Shown: positions 1-10,885 of the stretch, one piece after another
Layout of the letters: every line of letters begins with the position of its first letter
How positions within the stretch are numbered: the stretch's first letter is position 1
Source of the DNA: Diploptera punctata
Taxonomy: Eukaryota; Arthropoda; Insecta; Blattodea; Blaberidae
DNA length: 64,000 nucleotides
Reading direction: 5' to 3'
Assembly: GCA_030220185.1 (NCBI GenBank)
Contig: JASPKZ010001238.1
Location: 232,501-296,500, forward strand
Program-made: the position numbers and the translations under genes
The notes under the pieces: generated by a model
Told to the model about the DNA's origin: nothing
The model's database searches: none
The model's input: only the letters and a program-made list of their open reading frames with translations

Positions 1-943
1 TGTACATTGGCCACCTGAGTCGAGGAGGCAACATGTAGGGCCCAAGCAAGTAGTCTCCTACGATACCGGCCCAAATGTTACAGCAAATCTTCTCTGATGA
101 CCCCCCCTCAAAACTGTAGTACGCGGATTGTCATCCGACCATACATGAGAGTTGTGTGAATTGTACATACCATCTCTAGTAAATTGAGCCTCATCTGAAA
201 ACATCACAACTTCAGGAAACAGAGGGTCTTCATTAGTTTGTTGCAGAAACCAGCGTACAAATTGAAGACGATGTGGGTAGTCATCTGGTCCCATGGCCTG
301 CTCTCTCATAGGATGAAAAGGATGAAGTTGCTGTTCATGCAACACTCTCCATAGAAAACTATGGTGAACACCGAGCTCAGAAGCAATTGCTCGTGTACTT
401 GTCTCTGGATTGCGTTTAATGCGTAACAGCACGTTTTCGTCCAAAGTTAGGTGTACGAACAGTACGTGGTCTGCCTGCATTAGGCCTGCTTACAACCAAT
501 GTGCCAGTATCCCTAGTCGATCGTGGATTGAAGTAAATGTAGATAATCCGGACATCTTCGTGTGCAGGGTAACGTTCGCGTACTTCTCTGGGCTTGCCGA
601 CTATTACCCTCAGACAAAGTGCATGTCTTGCAGTTCTCTCCATGAGTAGCGTTCTATGTTGATGCTTAGTCCGTTACACAGTTACTAGTGCTGTTTACTT
701 ACTCAGTGTCGAAGTATGGCATCACAACGCACTGCACACTTCAAATCAAGTACAGTATTTAGTGTAATGGATTTGTAAAAATAATTGCTCATTTAATATC
801 TCCTCCACTCTCGTACTACCTTCGCATGCTCAGTACTCAATACGTACGAATTTACGACACATGGTTATTTAACAAAATATATTTGTTTTTGCCTTCTGCA
901 TCATACCTAGCAGTTTGAGCATTGAATTTCGAAACACCCTGTA
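1..943 (-). mobile_element. Mariner/Tc1-type transposon, N-terminal half (runs off window)
   Basis: Minus-strand frames between about 643 and 1 encode the N-terminal half of a mariner-type transposase. First comes a DUF4817-like helix-turn-helix (ALCLRVIVGKPREVRERYP at ~640-580), then a linker with GRPRTVRTP. A second HTH follows (STRAIASELGVHHSFLWRVL), then the first catalytic Asp in MFSDEAQFTRDG (~215-170). The reading frame is broken near 420-480 and again near 57. The inverted-repeat end with the motif ACACCCTGTA lies at about 933-943. The rest of the catalytic domain is outside the window. It is a dead copy. Confidence 0.75.
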
Positions 944-947
944 TATA

Positions 948-2960
948 TACAGTATTGTGAAAAAAAAACACCGACAACGGGGGTGAGGTAGTATATTGAG
1001 ATATGTTGATAATTTTTTAATAAGGTACCAATGTCCGGAAACTATGCGTTTTCACGCTTTAATTATGTCGCTAGATCAGTGTTAGTTTGAAGACGCTTTA
1101 ATTATGTCGCTAGATCAGTGTTAGTTTGAAGACGCTTTAATTATGTCGCTAGATCAGTGTTAGTTTGAAGACGCTTTAATTATGTCGCTAGATCAGTGTT
1201 AGTTTGAAGACGCTTTAATTATGTCGCTAGATCAGTGTTAGTTTGAAGACGCTTTAATTATGGCGCTAGATCAGTGTTAGTTTGAAGACGCTTTAATTAT
1301 GTCGCTAGATCAGTGTTAGTTTGAAGACGCTTTAATTATGTCGCTAGAATCAGTGTTAGTGTGAAGACGCTTTAATTATGTCGCTAGATCAGTGTTAGTT
1401 TGAAGACGCTTTAATTATGTCGCTAGATCAGTGTTGGTTTGAAGACGCTTTAATTATGTCGCTAGATCAGTGTTAGTTTGAAAGACGCTTTAATTTGGTC
1501 GCTAGATCAGTGTTAGTTTGAAGACAGCTTGAATTATGTCGCTAGATCAGTGTTAAGTTTGAAGACGCTTTAATTATGTCGCTAGATCAGTGTTAGTTTG
1601 AAGACGCTTTAATTATGTCGCTAGATCAGTGTTAGTTTGAAGACGCTTTAATTATGTCGCTAGATCAGTGTTAGTTTGAAGACGCTTTAATTATGTCGCT
1701 AGATCAGTGTTAGTTTGAAGACGCTTTAATTATGTCGCTAGATCAGTGTTAGTTTGAAGACGCTTTAATTATGTCGCTAGATCAGTGTTAGTTTGAAGAC
1801 GCTTTAATTATGTCGCTAGATCAGTGTTAGTTTGAAGACGCTTTAATTATGTCGCTAGATCAGTGTTAGTTTGAAGACGCTTTAATTATGTCGCTAGATC
1901 AGTGTTAGTTTGAAGAAATAGAAGACTGATAACATTGAGCAACAAAAAAGAAACTTTTTTTTTGTCTCAGAAAGAAAAATGTGTGATTCTGATAGTATTT
2001 TTTTCTCCTGAATTCAAATATGATATCGGGTTTTCTCCATCACGCAAGGTTTGCGAGAGGCAGGAATTTATAATTTCAAACACTTCAATATTTTCTACAT
2101 TCGTAACTACACAATATTCGAACATTCGGACTCACCTAGAAAGTAAGAAATTACGATTTTCTGCTATATTTCGCCTGTGGAGCATCCCTCTTGATAGTCC
2201 AACAATAATCGGCCAGCATATTAGGATTCCATTTGCCTTGATATCTCTTTTACATTAATTGAAATTGAAATAAAAAAAACTGGGTGATGGAGAAATTCCG
2301 AATACATATTTGAAAACACGATAAAAACTGCATTAAGTACAACTATTGGTACTCATGAGACAAAAAAATCATGTTGACCAGTGTTACCTGACAATACTTC
2401 ACAGGTACGGAACCTGTGATACGTGGTTTCGCAACGGAATGTGGCTGCAACATGACGGAGCTCCAGCTCACTTCGATGCCAATGTGAGGACACAGTTAAA
2501 CATCACGTATCCAGGTCGATGGATTGGCAGAGGGGGACCAGTCCCATCGCCTCCGAGATCACCTGATCTTAACCGTCTCGTCTACTTTTTGTGGGGCGCC
2601 ATGAAACAGTCTGTTATCAGACTCTACTAGAGTCACGTATGGATCTTATAGCCCGAATCCACACTGCTGCAGAAATAATTCAAATGAGGCCAGGCGTATT
2701 TGAACGTGTGCGCCAATCACAACACCGCCGATGTACGCTCTGCAATGAGATGGGAGGTAAATATTTTGAAAACTTGATGTGACTGTGACAGTATTGTCAA
2801 GTATTGAGTCTTGAAATCCAACTAACGGAACTCTTGAGATGTTAGTACTCATAGCAAGAAAACGCATCATTTGCGGACAATTGGTGCCATATTAAAAAAT
2901 TATCAATATATCTCAATACACCACCTCACCTCAGTTGTCGGTTTTTTGCAACACCCTGTA
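948..2960 (+). mobile_element. Mariner/Tc1-type transposon with ~108-bp TIRs, minisatellite inside
   Basis: Ends at 948-1055 and 2856-2960 are near-perfect inverted repeats of each other (AGGTGAGG, TATTGAGATATGTTGATAAT and so on), starting at TACAG. On the plus strand at 2420-2780 is the C-terminal half of a transposase: WLQHDGAPAHFDANVR with the second catalytic Asp, then GRWIGRGGPVPSPPRSPDLN with the third. It is interrupted by a stop and frameshift near 2628. The N-terminal half of the gene is missing; a 39-bp minisatellite and about 420 bp of unassigned sequence (1916-2340) take its place. The element is non-autonomous. Confidence 0.8.
1054..1915. repeat. 39-bp minisatellite, ~22 copies
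   Basis: Tandem array with unit beginning GACGCTTTAATTATGTCGCT and continuing AGATCAGTGTTAGTTTGAA (39 bp). Copies are almost identical; a few single-base indels and substitutions (at ~1262, 1348, 1490, 1525 and 1555) cluster in the middle. The array starts exactly at the inner edge of the mariner's left inverted repeat. Confidence 0.97.
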
Positions 2961-2965
2961 TATAT

Positions 2966-3052
2966 AACTAACTCACTGGCACTATCGAATCCGCAGGTTC
3001 ATGGCCGCGCTTACATAAGCTCTCCATACATCCCTATACGGAGCTAATGTTT
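2966..3052 (-). mobile_element. LINE family A, 3' end fragment
   Basis: Only the last ~85 bp of the family (see 41003-42066) remain. They show the characteristic end complementary to ATGAACCTACGGGTTCGATA and GTGCCAGTGAG. The fragment is joined at 3050 to dispersed repeat R1. Confidence 0.7.
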
Positions 3053-3960
3053 TTTTTTCAAATTTTATCGATAATTTGGAGATCACTCGTGGCATTACTT
3101 ATGAGAATTTGGAAATCAATAGTAACATTTGTTAGGACTATTTAACGAATAAAATTAAGCTGTTTACTCACAAATAATTATTTAAATATAGTTATTTTAA
3201 AATATTTATATATTTAATGTAAACGGCGATGTTTGAAAACAAATGAGAAACGATTGATACGTTTAATTTGCTTCTTTTGTTTATCACTGCAACCAGATCA
3301 TATTATTTATTGCCAAAGGATCGCAATGTTGTAAGAATGCACCCTAGTGGAGAAATTTATAATCAACGTTATGGGTATTAAATAATTTCTGATGACCTAT
3401 TGTAAATATGTCAATTATATTTTTCTGGAACGTAATTTCCTGGAAAATAATTTGTTTATTTGTTTAAGAAAGTGCAAACGGTGTTTGTTTTTTTTGGTGG
3501 TATAATCAATTGTTACAAATGTTTTTATATTATCTCTCATATGCGCTTTCTGCTGACATTCATGGACTATATATACAATCTCGTAGCCGTATTTCTTGGA
3601 GAATCAGTCACTGCAAAATAATGCTATGACCTATTCAGAATGTTAAAAAGGAGGTGCTTTCCTTATTATGATAAACTTTAGTTGGTAAATTTTAGGCGAA
3701 ACACGACTGTGATTAGTTGTAAATAAAAATCATTGAAATGTGATTGGTCATTGACTCCCATTTGGGGCACGAGTTAAATAGTCTTACAAAATAAATATAA
3801 ATTCCATCAACCATCAAATTCGGACAATAATTTCGAGTTATTTACGCAGTTCCCGCAGGACAGACTTCTGTTGTTTATTTTACTACCATTATCTCTGTGA
3901 AATTAACAACACAAACAAATGACGGATGACATGCAAAAAGTATGTTATTGAAAACATTGT
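3053..3960 (+). repeat. Dispersed repeat R1
   Basis: An AT-rich, non-coding unit that recurs at 25955-27090 (minus) and 32126-32740 (plus). Shared landmarks are TCGATAATTTGGA near one end, ATTAAGCTGTTTACTCACAA, and GTGATTGGTCATTGACT near the other end. I could not assign it to a superfamily; a non-autonomous DNA transposon is plausible because the end shows a short palindrome. Confidence 0.65.
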
Positions 3961-4214
3961 AAATGGAACTGTCCATCACTTTACAAGAACAGTCTGAATT
4001 ACGTCATACATCCATCCATCAATTCATTCATTCATTAAGTAGAGAATAATAAATTAAGATGGACTTTTCCATTTCAAATACTTTAAAATAGAGTCTCATT
4101 TCATTTCGCAGTCACGTACTCAATTGTCTTTGGAAAATTACAAAATGCCGATTTTAGTACTAAAAAAATAACTGCCGTTGCTTGAGATATACACATACAC
4201 AGAAAACACATATA

Positions 4215-4492
4215 TATCCATCCATAGCAATTCTGCCCGAGGGCAGGTCTTTCACTGCAATCATAGCATTTTCATGCTATGCTTTGCAGCTTTACCAGGG
4301 AATTGTAGGTGTGGTAGGTTCCCGTTGCTTTCCACACCGGTGAAGGATGATGATGATGATGATGATGATAAGGATGATGGCCGGATGACTGTTGGGTCCT
4401 AAGGTTCCTGACATTTGTCTTACAGGTGAGGAAAAACCTCTTGCAGGAGCCTGTCCCGACCGGGAATCGAACCCGGGCCCGCTACGTGCGCG
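4215..4492 (-). mobile_element. SINE family B copy
   Basis: Minus-strand copy of the SINE described at 9514-9836. The tRNA-like B box (GGGTTCGATTCCCGG) is at ~4462-4478 and the A-box region has been replaced by a CA repeat (4491-4512). The conserved 3' hairpins (GCATAGCATGAAAATGCTAT and TGCCCTCGGGCA) are present at ~4225-4290. An internal GAT-triplet run has expanded at 4345-4368. Confidence 0.85.
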
Positions 4493-4743
4493 CACACACA
4501 CACACACACACATATATAAAACAAATGAATGTTAAAGTTTCTTCCCTTCTTCTCAAAGTAGTTTACCTATCCATAATGACACAGCCCAACATTGAACCAT
4601 ATATCTCCTTTGTTAGCCCTACTGGCTTTATAAAGTAGTGTTAAATTCCCAATAAATGTCTTCTTAACTAAGAAGCCGCCATTTGCAAAGATAGAAGCAA
4701 TGGTTTCAAAAGCATTTGGCGAGAGGCAATTACAACGTATATA

Positions 4744-4860
4744 AGAGAAAAATTTGCGTCTAGATCGTAACTCGCCTCGGTAGCTCAGTTGGTAGAGCAT
4801 TTGGCCCGGCAAGCCAAAGGTCCCGGGTTCGAGTCTCGGTCTAGGCGAAAATTTTTCTCT
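4744..4860 (+). repeat. Foldback unit enclosing a tRNA-like sequence
   Basis: The 20-bp ends AGAGAAAAATTTGCGTCTAG and CTAGGCGAAAATTTTTCTCT are inverted repeats (about 18 of 20 match). They enclose a tRNA-like sequence. Two further copies form an inverted pair at 26080-26373. About 100 bp of the left flank (4650-4743) is also shared with the spacer of that pair, so the mobile or duplicated unit is larger than the tRNA-like core. Confidence 0.75.
4774..4847 (+). tRNA. tRNA-like sequence (probably not a functional tRNA)
   Basis: Cloverleaf-like: acceptor GCCTCGG pairs with TCTAGGC with one mismatch; D arm GCTCAGTTGGTAGAGC; T arm CCGGGTTCGAGTCTCGG. An anticodon stem TTGGC/GCCAA closes the loop CCGGCAA, giving GGC (Ala) but with C instead of U at position 33. 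The non-canonical loop and repeated foldback context argue for a tRNA-derived repeat. Confidence 0.4.
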
Positions 4861-5568
4861 TCAAATATATGAAAGTTAATTTAGTTACCTTATTTGCCCA
4901 TAGATGTCATCAATGGCATGATGTCAACACACTGACACAATGAGACATCTAGCAGGCAACTAAGGTATTAGTGGGATTTAATTAAATCAAATTAAATGCC
5001 TTGCCCTGTTGGTAGTTACACTACCGCCTGTATAGCTCACGGAGTCATTAGGACTCGCACCACGCCAAGGTAGTGATACCGACGCTGGGGTAAGATATAA
5101 ACTCCATATTTCCTTTTATATATTAAATTTGGGAATTTTAACATTATGAGGTTAAATTCATAAGAATTAAACAGCTTTAATTAAATTAATTAAGAAAACA
5201 GCTCCCTCAGGGGTCCTCATCTAGGGGATATGTGGATGGCGACCACAAGGAGCCCAAGCTGTGCAAAACATTTCTTCCACTTACTTGTGTTTTGCACTCT
5301 TTTAACTTTACTATCTAACCTCTCTTGGTTAACTCTTGTTTTTTTCGACCCCGACGCTATTATGGCATCCGAGGGCTAGGGAGTCTTTCCTTTCTTCCGT
5401 TTCTTCTTTCCTTTATTTTCTTTTCTTCTCCAGAAAAGCCTGGCCAGAGGCTATAAGATGGCAGCCCCATAGCCCCATCACTGATCTTGCCTTCCTTTGG
5501 CCAGCAACCAATCGAAGGGACTATTATTATGCTTTCAAGTCTTATACGAGAATTTCCCGGAAGCATCA
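4861..5568. other. Intronless spacer with no recognised gene
   Basis: Contains no coding signal that I recognise. The stretch 5200-5568 is less AT-rich (CCCTCAGGGG, CGACCCCGACGC, a pyrimidine run at 5385-5430) and runs straight into a LINE family E tail. It may be the 5' region of that element brought next to its 3' end by an internal deletion. Confidence 0.4.
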
Positions 5569-5645
5569 AAACGCTGGAGGGAAAATTTTCTATAGGATAG
5601 TAACAGGCCTTGGCCTAATACTTGGAAGGAAGAAGAAGAAAGAAG
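5569..5645 (+). mobile_element. LINE family E, 3' end fragment
   Basis: Encodes the terminal KRWREF-like peptide, followed by the family's 3' signature GTAACAGGCC..GGCCTAATAC and a purine-rich tail. The same signature ends the copies at 31203-31618 (minus), 37590-38035 and 60333-60744. Confidence 0.65.
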
Positions 5646-6198
5646 TGAAAACAGCTGACGATGGTGACAAGAAGTTGCCGATACTGCAGTGCTGTATTTA
5701 AAGAAATATAGACGTATGAGGTAAGAAATAATCACGATTAATTTAATTCTTATCTATATTTCCTGTGAGATTGAAACGTGTATATACATGCTTTGAAGAG
5801 AAAAGCTAATGTCTGAAGGCTAAGAAAATAAACTGCATTCCATTAACACTGTTTGACCTCTTACCTTACAGATACTTTTACGTGCCACATGTCACCCGGG
5901 CTTTGCAGTGACACAACCTGTCTGGAGAGGGATTTTAAAATATGGATCACGCACATATTTTTTTTATCACACAAGGACCTCCGCGACTGAGTGATCAGCT
6001 CAATGCTAGTGCCACCTGCGAGACAACACAACATTTAAGACGAAATACACCATTCACACGCATTTATAGATTATATTTATTCAGCCTGCTGGAGTTAAGA
6101 CCATGTGGCCTTCTCTTCCACTCACCAGGACAAACATATATTACATCAGAATATAACAATCTCAATTAACTCTAATATTAAATACTAAATAAAAATTT

Positions 6199-6611
6199 CG
6201 GCCGCGGTGGACTAGTGGTTATGCTCCTTGCCTCTGGTCTCGAGGGTTGCGGGTTCAAACCCGGCTGGGGTCGATGGATTTTTTAGGACGGAAAAATCCA
6301 AGGAGGAAGTCCTCCGGGAGGGACTTTAAGCCGTGCGTCCCGAGTCTGAAGATTTTCAGGCTCGTAAAAAATCCTTAAGCCTGAATGAAAAGGCCTCTAA
6401 GCAAAATTTACCGAATTTTCCCGTCCTAGTACTACCTTGGTTTCCTAGATGTCAGTATGAGGCGGAACGCTGACCACGGACCACTCAAAATGACATCTAT
6501 ACGAAAACAAGTGTGTAACTAAATTAGTATGGTTCAAATTCTTCCCTGTAGGGGGACAGCGCCTAAATCTCTGTAAAGGGAGAACATAGGCTTACAATAC
6601 AATACAATAAT
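6199..6611 (+). mobile_element. SINE family A, full-length copy
   Basis: The tRNA-like head has an A box (GGACTAGTGGTTATGC) and a B box (GGGTTCAAACC) within the first ~70 bp. The ~330-bp body contains a short palindrome (GTCCTCCGGGAGGGAC) and ends in a (ACAAT)n tail. A second near-identical copy is at 46076-46479. Pol III transcription from the internal boxes is expected for this class. Confidence 0.85.
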
Positions 6612-6892
6612 AAAATGTATACAAGCAAGACATATTAAATTGTCCCTGTCTAATGTATATAAAAAAACAAAGAAAAATAATGAGATATAGAAAACTAATT
6701 TTACGATTATACAATATTTAAAACAAAGCAAAAGAAAATATTTGTTAATCTTAATATTATTTTCATAAATAATTAAATGTATTAATAGTTAAAAGAATAC
6801 TATCAGTGAGGTGTATAAGTTAGTTTGTTATTAAATAATTATTTAGTTTGTTTTTGAAGGATGTTATAGTTTGACAGTCTCTGACATAGGTG
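6612..6892. other. AT-rich spacer
   Basis: No gene, repeat family member or structural signal recognised. Confidence 0.5.
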
Positions 6893-6990
6893 AATATGAT
6901 GATGATAATGATGGCCAGATGATCTTTGGGGACCTTTGGGCCTTAAAGTTCCCTGATATTTGTCTTAGATATGAGAAAAAAACTTCATAG
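6893..6990 (-). mobile_element. SINE family B fragment
   Basis: Shares the middle segment of SINE B (the complement of TTTAAGGCCCAAACGGTCCC and the GAT-triplet run) but lacks both head and 3' hairpins. Confidence 0.6.
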
Positions 6991-7039
6991 TGTGACAGGC
7001 CTAGAAGATTCTTGGCCTAACAGCCTACTGCTGACCTCA

Positions 7040-7375
7040 CATCCACATGTGTTAATCACAGAGGTAGATGATCATCCAGTCAGTGTAGGGGTGACATGTG
7101 GTTAGCATGTCGAGTCCCCCAGCCGTTATAGCTGGTCTTCTCAACCTGGAACCGCTACTTATTGTAGCTACCCAAATGCCTCACGATGCTGGGTGGGCAC
7201 CGGTCCCATATTGGCAGAAATCCAATGAGAAAATGTATTCGTCCATGGAGACTCGAACCATCTGAAGTTCCGTAGCTCTGTACCAAGACATTGCCCAGAA
7301 AATGTGTCCCGGCCGGGTTTCGAACCCGGGCCCACTGCGAAAGAGGCAGCTACTCTACCTCGAGACCTAAAAAAA
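7040..7375 (-). mobile_element. SINE family C copy with a family B-like second head
   Basis: The body (7050-7270) matches the SINE C copy at 36020-36322: GCCGTTATAGCTGGTCTTCT, CCCAAATGCCTCACGATGCT. Its own B box (GGTTCGAGTC) lies at ~7250-7261. Fused upstream, in minus-strand sense, at 7303-7375 is a second tRNA-like head with the A box GGTCTCGAGGTAG and the B box GGGTTCGAAACCCGG, as in SINE B. This is a dimeric SINE. Confidence 0.7.
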
Positions 7376-7865
7376 AGAAGCATTTTATTTTGTTGTATAT
7401 GTTACGTTAGTTACCATGGAATTCACCTGCTAAAGAATAAGAGGGCCAAAACATCTGAAAGGTTGGAAACCGCTATATGTTTGAAAGTGAATATTAGAAT
7501 ATTTGTGACGGACGTTGCGTAACACTGGTGAGACCAAGACACGTCACACAACAAGGTGATCAAACATCTTTTTTCAAGTTCACATTTCACAAGGCAAGTA
7601 GTTCTTCATTGTGTTTGAACTGCGGTTCCATACTTGTGTTCCGCGGACCCGTGGCAGTAAAGTGGGTTCAAGAGGAATGCCTATTAAAAATGTTATGTGC
7701 TTTTTTCTAAAAGGAACATATATTTTGTCTCAGACTGTACTATTTTAAAAATGTATCTTAAGACCAGTGGCGGCTGGTGCTAAATGCCAGTATGCTGTCA
7801 AGAGAGGCAAAAACTAACTGGTATAAACAAATATATTTCTGGTTTAATTACATCACATTAAACTA
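7376..7865. other. Spacer with no recognised feature
   Basis: No gene or repeat recognised in either strand. The short open frames here lack any family resemblance. Confidence 0.5.
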
Positions 7866-8117
7866 ACTTACTAACTAACTGGAATTATCAAACCCGTAGG
7901 TTCATGGCCACGTGGACATAAGCTCTCCATACATTCCTACCTGAGCTAATGTTTTCAGTCACCTCCTGTATAATCTACTTCCCTCAAATCATGGTTAATG
8001 TATTCTATCACCTACTTCTTGGTCTACCATCCGGACATTTTCCTTCTGGTTTTCTTACAAGGAGTTTTCATGTCCCTCTTTTATTCCCTATTCGTGCGGT
8101 ATGTGGCATGAGAGAGG
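7866..8117 (-). mobile_element. LINE family A, 3' fragment
   Basis: Degenerate minus-strand copy of the terminal ~250 bp of family A, with stops and indels in the EGK-PVGRPR region. It begins at the (TTAG)n-like tail at 7862-7880. Confidence 0.75.
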
Positions 8118-8252
8118 AACCTGGTGTGTCGGTCCCGGAAGACGACCTAACACTTAACACCGTAGATTTTCATTTTAATAATCCATAATATACTGGGATA
8201 GCGCAATATAACTTTCAGGTCGCTGTGTTCACGGCCCAGTCTGAATAAAGGA

Positions 8253-8255
8253 CTA

Positions 8256-8313
<58 letters not shown>

Positions 8314-8783
8314 AAAAACAAAGAAAGAAAAAAGAAAAAAAGAAAAAACAAAGAAATAAAGAAAGAAAAATGAATGAAAGAAAAAAAAGAAAGAAAAAAT
8401 AAAGAAAAAAAAAGGAATGAAAGAAAGAAGGAAAGAAAGAAAGAAAGAAAAACAAACAAAAAACAAAGAAAGAAAAACAAAGAAAGCAAAAATAAAAAGG
8501 AAAAAGAAAGAAAGGAAAAAATAAAGAAAGAAAGAAAGAAAGAAAAAAGAAAGAAAGAAAATGCAAAGAAAAAAAAAAGAAACAAAGAAAAAAATGGGGA
8601 AAAAAGAAATAAAGAAAAAATACGAACGAAAGAATGAAAGAAAAAAATAAAGAAAGAAAATGCAAAGAAAAAAGAAACAAAGAAAGGAAAAAAAAGAAGC
8701 AAAGAAGAAAAGAAAAAAGAAGAACGAAAGAAAACACAAAAACAAAAAAGATTGAAAGAAAAAATCGAAAGAAAAAATGGAAA

Positions 8784-8814
<31 letters not shown>

Positions 8815-8955
8815 GAAAACAAACAAACACAGAAATGAGAAAAAATAAAAAGAAAGAAAAAAGAATGAAAGAAATAAACAGAAAGAAAAACGATAGAAAA
8901 AAGAAAGAAACAAGAAGTAAAGGGGAAAAAAAAGGATAAATGAAAAAAAAAAAAG
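8253..8955. repeat. 700-bp polypurine (GAAA)n tract, degenerate
   Basis: The plus strand is almost entirely A and G, built from GAAA and its variants, with a clean (GAAA)n core at 8253-8310. On the minus strand it is a C/T tract inside the GPCR intron after exon 3, starting about 30 bases from the donor. The long open frames read through it on both strands (Ser/Phe or Lys/Glu-rich) are repeat artefacts. Confidence 0.95.
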
Positions 8956-8986
8956 TTTTACGTGCAGAATTTAATAGTACACTCAC

Positions 8987-9172
8987 CAAACGCCGTACAA
9001 ATGTCTTCGTTCATTGAATCTCCAACGAGCTGGACGGCTGCCAGGAAGACGTAAGCCACTGCCAGACATGACACGTGACATGCGAGGGACTTCCCATGCA
9101 AGTCTCTTAGCTCAGGGATCAGACAATAAACTAGCATCGTCGCTATCAGGAACGGTACAGATATAAGCAGTC
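8987..9172 (-). CDS. mthl: Methuselah-like GPCR, exon 3 (TM1, first intracellular loop, TM2)
   Basis: Third visible exon, 186 bases. The acceptor TTGGTTTACAG ends at 9173 and the donor GTGAGT starts at 8986. Its first two bases complete a Gly codon with exon 2, giving YPIG followed by LLISVPFLIATMLVYCLI, which is TM1. The short loop PELRDLHGKSLACHV is the conserved Mth-family first intracellular loop. TM2 follows (LAVAYVFLAAVQLV), then the outer loop up to ICTAFG. The exon ends in phase 1. No later exon (TM3 to TM7) can be found in 1-8986, so the gene runs off the left edge. The three exons code for about 230 residues, roughly the ectodomain plus two of seven membrane segments. A 700-bp polypyrimidine tract (gene sense) begins about 40 bases into the following intron. 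Confidence 0.88.
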
Positions 9173-9299
9173 CTGTAAACCAATACAAAAAATACTTAAA
9201 TTATACATAGCAGTTATTTATGATACAAGGGATGAAAGTGAGATGTTTACGACAGAAGTGTAGCTACGAAGGGAGACATTAAACTAAACAAATATGAGA

Positions 9300-9480
9300 T
9301 GAAGCCCCTATACGTAGATGTCTGTGAATGACAAGGGTGCCGGTAGATCTCACCTGACGCACCATCACAGGGGCAGATGAACGAAATGAAATGAAATGGT
9401 GGGATGAAATTGTGGCAGGGGAAAATGGGAGAAAATCCCGAAAAAAAAACCCTGCTTTAGTTCTGTTTCGTCCACCACGA
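9300..9480 (-). mobile_element. SINE-like repeat family F fragment
   Basis: Shares CGAAATGAAATG..GATGAAATTGTGGCAGGGG and the following GGGAGAAAA region with 38060-38200 (opposite strand) and 57835-58040. Only the body is present here; it is followed by (AT)n. Confidence 0.5.
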
Positions 9481-9513
9481 AATATATATATATATATATA
9501 TATATATTAATTG

Positions 9514-9836
9514 TCCACCGCTGTGGTCTCGAGGTAGCGTGCTGCCTTGTCACGCAGCGGGCCCGGGTTCGATCTCCGGTCGAGGCAGTTTTTCTGGATG
9601 AGGCGTTTATGGGGGTTTTTCCTCACCTGTAAGACAAAAGTCAGGAAAACTTTAAGGCCCAAACGGTCCCCGAAATTATATGGCCATCATCACCATCCTT
9701 ATCATCTTTCACCGGTGTGGAAAGCAACGGGAAGCTACCACACCTACAATTCCCTAGCAAAGCTGCAAGCATAGCATGAAAATGCTATGATTGCAGTGAA
9801 GGACCTGCCTTCGGGCAGAATTACTATGGATGGATA
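9514..9836 (+). mobile_element. SINE family B, full-length reference copy
   Basis: tRNA-derived head with an A box (TGGTCTCGAGGTAGCG) and a B box (GGGTTCGATCTCCGG). Next come a body with CATCAT triplets, CACCGGTGTGGAAAGCAACG, and two conserved 3' stem-loops: one around GCATAGCATGAAAATGCTAT and one around CCTGCCTTCGGGCAG. It ends ATTACTATGGATGGAT. Copies: 50197-50516 (plus), 4215-4492 and partial 58480-58612, 6893-6990 (minus), and a chimeric one at 28068-28447. Confidence 0.9.
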
Positions 9837-10345
9837 TATTAATTGATTACTCTGTTTGGTGGAGCAAAAATATTACAAAAAATAGAAAATTACAAATATA
9901 TCAAACCATAATTCAGAGCATTTTAACATATGGTGCTGAAGTCTGGCAAATTCCTACCAGGGAAATGAAAAGAATTTTAAGTACAGAAATGGATGTTTTA
10001 AGAAGATCAGCTGGAAAATCTAGAATGGATAGAATACGAAATAAAGAAATAAGGGAAATTATGGGTGTACAAGAGGAGCTGGACATCACAGACATTACAG
10101 AAAAGAAAATATTACAGTGGTATGGCCATGTCAAAATAATGCCAGAGCAAAGATTGCGTAAAATTGTTATGGAATGGATCCCAATGGAAAAGAGGAAGAC
10201 CGAAGAAAACTTGGATAGAAGGGATACAAGCAGCTATGAATATTAGAAGATTGGAGGAAGATCAATGGATGGACAGAGAGGAATGGCGTTTGGTTTACGG
10301 AAGACGGCGGCAGCTGCCATCATACCGGATGATGGTGATGATTCA
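9837..10345 (+). pseudogene. LINE family C, reverse transcriptase C-terminal tail (pseudogene)
   Basis: Encodes the region after the reverse transcriptase core of a non-LTR retrotransposon: ILTYGAEVWQIP (the common LxYGxExW motif), LRRSAGKSRMDRIRNKEI, QWYGHVKIMPEQR. After a frameshift near 10190 comes GRPKKTWIEGIQAAM then DREEWRL. It ends in GATGATGGTGATGA. A second copy is at 47505-47910 (minus). RT core and endonuclease are absent. Confidence 0.8.
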
Positions 10346-10461
10346 TCGATTAATCACTTTTATTCCACAAGTCGTCGACACTGTTTAGAATTTGAAATTC
10401 TAATCTATTACTTGAGATAAAAATATTATCAATGAGATTTCAATTATGTCATATATCTATC

Positions 10462-10463
10462 AC

Positions 10464-10546
<83 letters not shown>

Positions 10547-10565
10547 TAATAATAATAATAATGAC

Positions 10566-10612
<47 letters not shown>

Positions 10613-10640
10613 CAATAATAATAATAATAACAATAATAAT
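10462..10640. repeat. (AAT)n microsatellite, LINE tail
   Basis: About 180 bp of AAT triplets with interspersed GAT/GAC. It directly continues the 3' end of the CR1-like element and is best read as its expanded tail. The poly-Asn, poly-Ile and poly-Leu frames here are artefacts. Confidence 0.95.
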
Positions 10641-10831
10641 ACTTTATTTATTCTGGCAGAGTTAAGGCCATAAGGCCCTCTCTTCCACTCAACCAGCACA
10701 AATACAAATAAATATTCGACAAATATAGATATACACTATACTAATTATAAACAGTTAAAGATACAATAAATGTAGCAATGTAAATTTCATGTACAAACAA
10801 CATTTTATACGATAATAACAATAATGATACG

Positions 10832-10885
<54 letters not shown>

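Noticed and set aside
1054..1915. CRISPR-like regular repeats (also 54624-55487)
   Set aside because: Units are head-to-tail with no spacers, the context is eukaryotic and no cas genes are present. These are minisatellites.
4774..4847. Functional tRNA-Ala or tRNA-Ser gene
   Set aside because: C at position 33, an acceptor mismatch, different anticodons between otherwise similar copies, and no long variable arm for Ser. The sequence sits in a repeated foldback unit, so I list it only as tRNA-like.
5336..5701. 121-codon frame with an apparent signal-like start
   Set aside because: Its second half is the 3' tail of LINE E, and the rest has no recognisable domain.
8147..8989. 280-codon Phe/Ser/Leu-rich frame that looks like a membrane protein (and Lys-rich frames on the other strand)
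   Set aside because: It is the translation of a degenerate (GAAA)n tract; all frames through it are open because the tract has few stop codons.
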